Source of the DNA: Vogesella aquatica
Lineage (GTDB): Bacteria; Pseudomonadota; Gammaproteobacteria; Burkholderiales; Chromobacteriaceae
Direction: 5' to 3'
Length of the DNA stretch: 64,000 nucleotides
Assembly: GCF_028548455.1 (NCBI RefSeq)
Contig: NZ_JAQQLF010000010.1
Coordinates: 62,001-126,000, forward strand
In this document: positions 58,486-64,000 of the stretch, in pieces
Layout: each line of letters begins with the position of its first letter
How positions within the stretch are numbered: position 1 is the first letter of the stretch
The notes under the pieces: generated by a model
The model's database searches: none
Seen by the model: only the letters and a program-made list of their open reading frames with translations
Told to the model about the DNA's origin: nothing
Translations under genes and position numbers: made by a program

Positions 58486-60372
58486 TTACAGGCGGAAGCG
58501 CGACACCATGCCGTGCAGGTGGCTGGACAGCTGGTGCAGCTCGTTCACCGTTTGCGTGGCGGTCTGGACTGCCTGGTCGGTTTCGATGGCCATGTGGTTG
58601 GCCACCTCGGCGGCGCGCGCCATTTCGGTGGTGGCGATCGACTGCTCGCGGGTGGCGTCGGCAATATCGCGGATGGTTTGCACCACGCGGCCAACTTCCT
58701 GCTCGATACCGGCAATCTCGGTGGCCACCTGGCGCGACGCGCCCACGCCGGACTGCACCGACTGCTGCGTGCTGTGCATATTGGCCAGCGCCGAATTCAC
58801 GTCCTCGTGCGTGGCGTGGATCAGCTGGCCGATCTCTACCGTGGCCTTGGACGTGCGCTCGGCCAGCTTGCGCACTTCGTCGGCCACCACGGCAAAGCCG
58901 CGGCCCATTTCGCCGGCGCGGGCGGCTTCAATGGCCGCATTCAGCGCCAGCAGGTTGGTCTGGTCGGCAATGTCCTTGATCACGTTGATGATCTGGTCCA
59001 TCTGCGCCGAACGCTGGCCCAGGCCGCCCAGGGTGGTGGCCAGCTCGCCCACGGCACAGGCAATGCCTTCGATACCATCGGCCAGCTCGCCTACCGACTG
59101 TGCCGACTGGCGCGAGGTGTGGCCGGTCTGTACCACCGATTCCTCGGCGCTGCCGGCGTTGCTGGCAATGTGGTTGATGCTGACGGTGATCTCTTCGATG
59201 GTGGCGGCGGTGGCGCTGGAGGCGTCGGCCTGCTGCTGCGAGTCGCTGGCCAGCTGGCGGGTGATGCCGTTCAGGTCGTCGATGCCGCCGTTCAGCGACA
59301 CGGTGTGCTCGCGCACCTCCAGGAACATCTGGCGCAGGCTGCCGATGAAGCGGTTGAACGCCTGCGCGGTCTGGCCGATTTCGTCGCGGCTGTCGATCTG
59401 CAGCTGGTGGGTGAGGTCGCCCTGGCCGCTGGCCACGTCCAGCAGCGCGTCACGCAGGCGCACCAGGTTGGCCAGCAGGCGGTTCAGTGCCACATTGGCC
59501 AGCACGGTAGCGGCCACCGCCACGGCCAGGCCCGCCAGCACCAGCGTGATCAGCATCTGGTTCAGCGGTGCCAGCAGAATGTCTTTTTCCGCCACGGTGC
59601 CCAGCACCCAGTCGGTACCTTCCACCACAGCGAGCTCGGCGTAGAAGGCTTTGCCGTCGATGTCCACTTCGTGCAGCTGTGGCGTGCCATTGGCCGAGGC
59701 CAGCAAGCCGGTGTCAAAGCCGCTCATCACGTCGCCTACCGGTTTTAGCGTGCTGCCTTCGGCCGGGTGCACCACGATATGGCCGTCACGGGTGGCCAGG
59801 AAGGCGTAGCCGTCCCCGCGCAGCTTGATGCCATTTACCACGGCAATCAGACCTTCCAGCACGATATCGCCGCCGGCCACGCCCACCAGCTGGCCGTCAC
59901 GCAGGATGGGGCTGGCCAGGGTGACACCCAGCTTGGCCGGGCTGGAAAACATATAGGGCTGGGTCAGCACCACGCCGCGCTTTTCGCTGGCCAGCTTGTA
60001 CCAAGGGCGGGCGGTGGGGTCGTAGCCGGGCTTGGGCGGGCGGTTCGGGTCGTCGTAGCGCATGGCTTTGTCTTCGTAGCCGGCAAAGATCTGGTCGAAG
60101 CCGCCGGCGGCTTTGCCTTGCTCCAGGCTGGCATAAGGTGCGCTGGCGTCTTCTTTGCCCAGCCGGCCTGCCGTGGCGCGGATGGCGTCGCCACGCTGGC
60201 CTACCCAGCGGCCCAGTGCCTGGCTATTACCGGCAATGGCCGCGTTCAGTTCCTGCTCTACGCCGCGCACGATTTCCACGCGCATGCGCTGGTAAGCCAG
60301 CGCAGACAGTACGGCAATGGCGATGGCCAGCAGAATGGCCACAAAAAGCATGAGTCGCTGTTTAAGGGACAT
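58486..60372 (-). CDS. Methyl-accepting chemotaxis protein with dCache-type sensor
   Basis: 628 residues. Membrane segments at about 7-27 and 285-305 bracket a periplasmic dCache domain ([21 protein letters not shown] and [15 protein letters not shown]-type motifs). HAMP follows at 305-360, then the long signalling helix with [20 protein letters not shown] at its tip. No C-terminal pentapeptide for CheR/CheB docking. Probably senses amino acids or organic acids. Confidence 0.92.
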   Translation of the reverse strand: MSLKQRLMLFVAILLAIAIAVLSALAYQRMRVEIVRGVEQELNAAIAGNSQALGRWVGQRGDAIRATAGRLGKEDASAPYASLEQGKAAGGFDQIFAGYEDKAMRYDDPNRPPKPGYDPTARPWYKLASEKRGVVLTQPYMFSSPAKLGVTLASPILRDGQLVGVAGGDIVLEGLIAVVNGIKLRGDGYAFLATRDGHIVVHPAEGSTLKPVGDVMSGFDTGLLASANGTPQLHEVDIDGKAFYAELAVVEGTDWVLGTVAEKDILLAPLNQMLITLVLAGLAVAVAATVLANVALNRLLANLVRLRDALLDVASGQGDLTHQLQIDSRDEIGQTAQAFNRFIGSLRQMFLEVREHTVSLNGGIDDLNGITRQLASDSQQQADASSATAATIEEITVSINHIASNAGSAEESVVQTGHTSRQSAQSVGELADGIEGIACAVGELATTLGGLGQRSAQMDQIINVIKDIADQTNLLALNAAIEAARAGEMGRGFAVVADEVRKLAERTSKATVEIGQLIHATHEDVNSALANMHSTQQSVQSGVGASRQVATEIAGIEQEVGRVVQTIRDIADATREQSIATTEMARAAEVANHMAIETDQAVQTATQTVNELHQLSSHLHGMVSRFRL

Positions 60373-60467
60373 GGGGTGCCTCGTTGAATGACAAAGGGCG
60401 GCCGTTGCCTTGTATTGGCAGCGTGTCGCCCTGGGTGGGTGTGTGGAAAAACCGTGTTGCTTGTATT

Positions 60468-60484
60468 GTTATTTATCAAATAAC
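60468..60484. promoter_or_regulatory. AT-rich palindrome upstream of the chemoreceptor
   Basis: GTTATTT-ATC-AAATAAC, perfect 7-base arms in an unusually AT-rich stretch (60460-60530) before the chemoreceptor gene. A minus-strand TTGACA sits just upstream of it but no good -10 was found. Confidence 0.4.
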
Positions 60485-60546
60485 CTGTCAAATAGTAACA
60501 AATTGTAAATAATATTACAGCTACATTCTGAGTTGGCCGCAGAAAA

Positions 60547-60585
60547 CACCACGCCCCGCGCTGAGTCAACAGGCGGGGCGTGGTG
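60547..60585 (-). terminator. Terminator of the peptide/nickel-type ABC operon
   Basis: CACCACGCCCCGC and GCGGGGCGTGGTG (13-base stem), with TTTT on the minus strand, immediately beyond the ABC ATPase stop. A word-core copy (60533) lies beside it. Confidence 0.82.
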
Positions 60586-60603
60586 CTTTGCTGCAGGTTC
60601 TTG

Positions 60604-61977
60604 CTACAGCCGCAGCTGCCGGCTGGTGGTTTTGCCGGCCAGCGCGTGGTCGTGGGTCACCAGCAGCAGCGCGCAGCCTATGCGCGCCAGCTCGTCCAGC
60701 AGGCAGTGCACGGTGTCCTGCTGGGTGAGCGGGTCCAGCCGCGAGGTGGGCTCGTCGGCAAACAGCAGCGCAGGCTGCAGCAGCAGGGTGCGGATCAGCG
60801 CCAGCCGTTGCAGCTCGCCGCCCGACACCTGCGACGGTTTGCGCGCCAGCAGGCCGGGCGACAAGCGCAGCCGGTGCAGCAGCGTTTCCAGGCTGGCCAA
60901 AGGTTGGCCGCAGTGTTGCAGTACGTCGTGCAGCGCGGTGTGCAGGCTAATGTGCGGCGCAAATGCCTGCACCGGGTCCTGGTACAGCTTTTGCCAAGCG
61001 GTGCGCGGCAAGCCGTCGCGGTAGCGCACGCTACCGTGGTCGGCACGGGTCAGCCCCAGCAGGATGTTGCCCAGCGTGCTTTTGCCGGCACCGCTGTCGG
61101 CCAGCAGGGCCACGCGCTCGCCGGCGGCAATATCGATGTCCACGTTGCGGAACAGCGCTTGGCTGCCGTAGGCCTTGGCCAGGCTGCGGCCCTGCAGCAG
61201 CCAGTCGCCCGGCGCCGGGTGCGCGATGGCGGGCCACGCTGGCGGCTCTGCGGCCAACAGCTGTTGCGTGTACGGGTGCTGCGGCTGCTGCAGTACCCGG
61301 CTGGCCGGGCCGTGCTCTACCACCTCGCCGCCGCGCATCACCAGCACCTGGCCGCCCAGCGTGCGCGCCAGCGCGATGTCGTGGGTGATGGTCAGCAGGC
61401 AGCGGCCGTCGGCCAGATGCTGTTGCAGCAGCTGCGCCAGCGTGGCGCAGGCGCGGTTGTCCAGCCCCTTGCTGGGTTCGTCGGCCAGCAGCAAGCCGGC
61501 GCCGCCCAGCGTGGCGGCAGCAAATGCCACCCGCTGCGCCATGCCACCCGACAGCTGGTGCGGGTAATGGCGCTGCGCCGCTTGCAGGCCCAGCCGCGCC
61601 AGTTGGCCGCGCGCCTCGGCCTGGGCGCTGCCGGCTTCGCCACGCCAGCCTTCCGCCACCTGCGGCAGTACCCGCATGGTGGGGTCCAGCGCGGTGGCCG
61701 GCTCTTGCGGCAGGATGGCCAGCTGCTGGCCCCACAGCGCGCGGCGGTTGGCCGCATCGGCCAGCGGCCACGTCTGGCTACCCTGGCGCAGCTGGCCACG
61801 GGCGCGCAGGCCGGCGGGCAGGGTGCCCATGATGGCGTGCGCCAGCAGCGATTTGCCGGAGCCGCTTTCGCCCAGCACGGTGAGTGCCTCGCCTGGGTAC
61901 AGGGTGAGGTCCAGCGCCTGCAGCAGGCAGTGTTGTTGCTGGTAGACGGCTACGCCGTCCAGATGCAGGCTGTTCAT
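60604..61977 (-). CDS. Fused double ATP-binding protein of a peptide/nickel-type ABC importer
   Basis: 457 residues made of two ABC ATPase domains (DppD- and DppF-like). Domain 1: Walker A GESGSGKS (36-43), signature LSGGMAQRV. Domain 2: P-loop ADSGAGKS (about 292-299, with Ala for the usual first Gly), signature VSGGELQRLALIRTL and LLFADEPTSRLD. Fusion resembles YejF and related systems. Start 4 bases inside the permease stop. Three word copies occur in this gene (60902, 61249, 61746). Confidence 0.9.
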   Translation of the reverse strand: MNSLHLDGVAVYQQQHCLLQALDLTLYPGEALTVLGESGSGKSLLAHAIMGTLPAGLRARGQLRQGSQTWPLADAANRRALWGQQLAILPQEPATALDPTMRVLPQVAEGWRGEAGSAQAEARGQLARLGLQAAQRHYPHQLSGGMAQRVAFAAATLGGAGLLLADEPSKGLDNRACATLAQLLQQHLADGRCLLTITHDIALARTLGGQVLVMRGGEVVEHGPASRVLQQPQHPYTQQLLAAEPPAWPAIAHPAPGDWLLQGRSLAKAYGSQALFRNVDIDIAAGERVALLADSGAGKSTLGNILLGLTRADHGSVRYRDGLPRTAWQKLYQDPVQAFAPHISLHTALHDVLQHCGQPLASLETLLHRLRLSPGLLARKPSQVSGGELQRLALIRTLLLQPALLFADEPTSRLDPLTQQDTVHCLLDELARIGCALLLVTHDHALAGKTTSRQLRL

Positions 61978-62771
61978 CGTTTCACCTCCAGCGGGCGCAG
62001 CAGCACCAGTGCGGCCAGGGTCAGCGCCAGTACGGCTACCGGGGCCAGCACCAGCCGCGGTGCTTCGCTGTAATGCGGCAGGGCCTCTGTCATCATCAGG
62101 CCCAGCTCGGCCGCTGGTGGCTGCAGGCCGACGCCGACGTAGCCCAGTGTGGACAGCGCCAGGATGGCGGTGGCCATGCCGAAGCTGGCCATGGTCAGCA
62201 GCATGGGAGAGAGCTCCGGCCACAGGTGGCGGCGCACGATATAGCCGGGGCCAAAGCCCAGCAGGCGCGAGGCTTCCACGTGCGGGCTGGCCAGTACCAG
62301 CCGGCTGCGCGCCCGTGTCATGCGGAAGTATTCCACCCATTGCGCCAGCGCCAGCCCCAGGTACAGCGTGATAAAGCCGCCCTTGGCCATGGCGGAAAAA
62401 ATCAGCACGATCAGCAGCCCCGGCAGCGCCAGCACGCCGTCGGCCACGCCGCGCAGCACGGTGTCGGTGAGGCCGCCGCGCCAGGCGGACAGCACGCCCA
62501 GCAGGCCGCCCAGCAGTGCGGCGCTCAGCACGCACAGCGCGGCCAACCCTAGCGATAGCCGGGTGGCACTGGCCACGCGCGCCATCACGCTGCGGCCCAG
62601 CTGGTCGCGACCCAGCGGCTCGGCCAGGCTGGGGCTGGCCAGAAACTGCATCAGGTCCTGGCGTGCCGGGTCCGGCCACAGCCAGGGGCCGGCCACGGCC
62701 AGCAGGACGATCAGCCCCAGCAGCAGCCAGGCCAGGCGGCGGTGCCAGGGTAATAAAGCAAGATAAGTCAT
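61974..62771 (-). CDS. ABC importer permease (DppC/OppC type)
   Basis: 265 residues with about six membrane segments. LGRDQLGRSVMARV and the EAA loop EASRLLGFGPGYIVRRHLWP are typical of the second permease of dipeptide, nickel or metallophore importers. Directly downstream of the first permease. Confidence 0.9.
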   Translation of the reverse strand: MTYLALLPWHRRLAWLLLGLIVLLAVAGPWLWPDPARQDLMQFLASPSLAEPLGRDQLGRSVMARVASATRLSLGLAALCVLSAALLGGLLGVLSAWRGGLTDTVLRGVADGVLALPGLLIVLIFSAMAKGGFITLYLGLALAQWVEYFRMTRARSRLVLASPHVEASRLLGFGPGYIVRRHLWPELSPMLLTMASFGMATAILALSTLGYVGVGLQPPAAELGLMMTEALPHYSEAPRLVLAPVAVLALTLAALVLLRPLEVKR

Positions 62772-63734
62772 TTACGGCTCCGCCGGGCCACGCGGGTCGA
62801 TGGCCAGGCATAACAGGTCGGTGAGGGTATTGAGCAGCACGAACAGCCAGGCCAGCAGCAGGGTGCAGCCCTGGATCATCGGCACGTCGCGCCAGAACAC
62901 GGCGTGCACCAGCGCGTGGCCGATGCCGGGCCAGGCAAACAGGCTTTCCACCACCACCACGCCTTCGATCAGCAGCACCAGCTGCACGCCGGCGTAGGCC
63001 ACCACGGTGACGCCGATATTGCGCAGGCCGTGGCGCCAGAACGCCCGCCACGGCGACAGGCCTTTGGTGAGCGCAAAGCGGTAGTAGTCGGACTGCACCA
63101 CCGCCAGCACGCTGTCGCGCACGATGCGCGCGGTGAGGCCTGAGAGGCCCAGCCCCAGCGTCAGCGCCGGCAGCAGCAGGTTGCCATCCTCACCGTGGCC
63201 GGCGGCCGGCACCCAGCCCAGCTGTACCGATAAACCCAGCATCAGCATCAGGCCCAGCAGGAACGGTGGCAGCGCCCGCAGCGCCACGCTCGCCAGCAGG
63301 GTCAGGCGGTCGGCCCAGCCGCCGGGCCGCAGGCCGCTGGCCAGCCCCAGTGGCAGGCCCAGCCCCAGGGCCAGCGCTACGCTGGCGGCGGCCAGCTGCA
63401 GCGTGGCGCCCAGGTGGTGGCCGATTTCCTCCAGCACCGCGCCGCCGGTCACCAGCGATTGCCCCAGCTGGCCGTGCGCCAGCTGTTGCAGCCAGTGGGC
63501 AAACTGCTGCCACGCCGGTTGCGCCAGCCCCAGCTCTTGCCGCACGGCGTCGGCAGCGGCGGCGTCTACGTAGTCGTAGCCGTAGCGGCCGGCGGCAATG
63601 CGGAACGCCATGTCACCCGGCAGCTGCTGCACCAGCACAAAGCACAGCGTGGCCACCAGCAGCGAGACCACCAGCGCCTGTATCAGCCGCTGGCCCAGCA
63701 CGCGGGCCAGGCCGTGTTGCGTGATGGCGGCCAT
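62772..63734 (-). CDS. ABC importer permease (DppB/OppB type)
   Basis: 320 residues with six membrane segments and N-terminal VLVQQLPGDMAFRIA; GLSPWRAFWRHGLRNIGVTVVAYAG holds the EAA loop (shown as LSPWRAFWRHGLRNIGVTV). First permease gene, right after the binding-protein gene. Could serve peptides, nickel or a metallophore; sequence alone does not decide. Confidence 0.9.
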   Translation of the reverse strand: MAAITQHGLARVLGQRLIQALVVSLLVATLCFVLVQQLPGDMAFRIAAGRYGYDYVDAAAADAVRQELGLAQPAWQQFAHWLQQLAHGQLGQSLVTGGAVLEEIGHHLGATLQLAAASVALALGLGLPLGLASGLRPGGWADRLTLLASVALRALPPFLLGLMLMLGLSVQLGWVPAAGHGEDGNLLLPALTLGLGLSGLTARIVRDSVLAVVQSDYYRFALTKGLSPWRAFWRHGLRNIGVTVVAYAGVQLVLLIEGVVVVESLFAWPGIGHALVHAVFWRDVPMIQGCTLLLAWLFVLLNTLTDLLCLAIDPRGPAEP

Positions 63735-64000
63735 TTAGCGGCCCCAGCTCATGTCGCTCAGGCGGTAGCTGCGTTCTTGCGGGTCGAGGCTGACGCCGCG
63801 TAGTGCCTTGTTCACCGCCGCGCTCTGGCGGTACCAGGCTACCGGCAGCACCGGCAGCTCCTGTTGCAGGATGGTGGCCACTTTCAGCCGCGCGGCGGCG
63901 GCCAGGGCCGGCTTCAGCCCGCCCAGGCCCAGTGCGGCCAACTGTTGCGACAGCACGGCGTTCTGCCACTTCATCACGCCCCAGTCGGCGCCGTCGTCGG
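63735..64000 (-). CDS. ABC importer substrate-binding protein, 5' part outside window
   Basis: Only the last 88 residues are visible, running off the window edge upstream of 63977. The ending PVAWYRQSAAVNKALRGVSL and ERSYRLSDMSWGR matches the SBP_bac_5 family of peptide/nickel/metallophore receptors. First gene of the ABC operon. A word core copy lies at 63933. Confidence 0.8.
   Translation of the reverse strand, partial: DDGADWGVMKWQNAVLSQQLAALGLGGLKPALAAAARLKVATILQQELPVLPVAWYRQSAAVNKALRGVSLDPQERSYRLSDMSWGR

Larger units (their letters stand above)
7694..63942. repeat. Dispersed family of GGTTGGCCGCA(G) words, DNA-uptake-sequence-like
   Basis: By eye, about 42 copies of core TTGGCCGCA/TGCGGCCAA and 26 of the full 11-mer on both strands. 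Forward 11-mers start at 7694, 10650, 10780, 15539, 17964, 20970, 34435, 39200, 41406, 42734, 56183, 57688, 58412, 60902, 61746; reverse at 10667, 17817, 18420, 20987, 26069, 39173, 39185, 41043, 46899, 51826, 55470. Core-only copies: 8360, 9143, 10007, 13684, 25701, 30513, 41639, 45477, 49642, 51117, 53296, 53424, 53578, 60533, 61249, 63933. Inside genes it is read in more than one frame (Ala-Ala-Asn, Leu-Ala-Ala, Val-Gly-Arg, Arg-Pro-Thr), so the selection is on DNA. At about 62% GC chance gives roughly one core copy. None lies in 1-7693 or 20998-25700. Confidence 0.85.

Noticed and set aside
7694-63942. Dispersed word explained as a Chi-like or FtsK-orienting sequence
   Set aside because: Copies are nearly equal on both strands and often inverted pairs, whereas such words are strand-biased along a replichore.

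Overview
The window is a GC-rich (about 62% by eye) bacterial chromosome segment, most likely from a member of the Neisseriales, order Betaproteobacteria, close to Chromobacteriaceae such as Vogesella, Chromobacterium or Aquitalea. The basis is the gene order kdsD-kdsC-lptC-lptA-lptB-rpoN-hpf-ptsN-hprK-rapZ, the minC-minD-minE-oxyR operon (a Neisseriales arrangement), a phasin gene and a long betaproteobacterial-type TrpS. No phage, insertion sequence, rRNA operon or CRISPR array was seen. Species assignment is inference.

Layout. 1-8.5 kb (minus strand): Gx-transporter/NusG-II pair, nitrogen-PTS/HPr kinase/RapZ block, hpf, rpoN and the LPS export and Kdo genes. 8.6-15.9 kb: Kef-type antiporter, AsmA protein, tRNA-Gly(CCC), an NSS transporter and an asparaginase. 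15.9-17.1 kb: an unusual intergenic landscape with five copies of a structured element around a NadR-like kinase. 17.1-22.0 kb: S4 protein, Cys-rich small protein, PHP phosphoesterase, YciO-like protein, M50 protease, trpS and scpA. 22.0-26.75 kb: an accessory block (AraC, AhpD-like, SRPBCC, a low-GC DUF4279-like orphan, an unknown gene, YnfA, GNAT) that separates scpA from scpB. 26.8-31.6 kb: scpB, rluB, greB, MarR with an aminotransferase, GNAT. 31.7-39.1 kb: oxyR-minEDC, phasin, LysR/flavodoxin, ppa, coq7. 39.2-45.9 kb: sodium/proton antiporter and ethanolamine catabolism (eutBC, permease, EutR-like regulator). 46-49.6 kb: oxidoreductase, hydrolase, HxlR, EAL phosphodiesterase. 49.6-52.7 kb: molybdate uptake (modABC) and modE. 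52.7-64 kb: UPF0303, UbiB-type kinase, membrane proteins, a secreted nuclease, split chromate transporter, LysR, chemoreceptor, and a peptide/nickel-type ABC importer that runs off the window end.

Two non-genic signals stand out. First, the word GGTTGGCCGCA (12-mer GGTTGGCCGCAG) is scattered on both strands inside and between genes: about 42 copies of its 9-base core and 26 copies of the 11-mer, where chance predicts about one and well under one. Several form inverted pairs placed as transcription terminators, exactly how DNA uptake sequences behave in Neisseria, but the word is unlike the Neisseriaceae DUS dialects known to me. Second, around the kinase gene at 16.35-16.91 kb, five units share a small hairpin with a constant 11-nt A6 (or inverted T6) loop and changing, still-paired stems, followed after 38-40 nt by a TCCACA box; two of them end in near-identical terminator hairpins. 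They look like an undescribed structured RNA or DNA element family.

All calls come from reading the sequence alone; no database search was run, and counts were made by eye.
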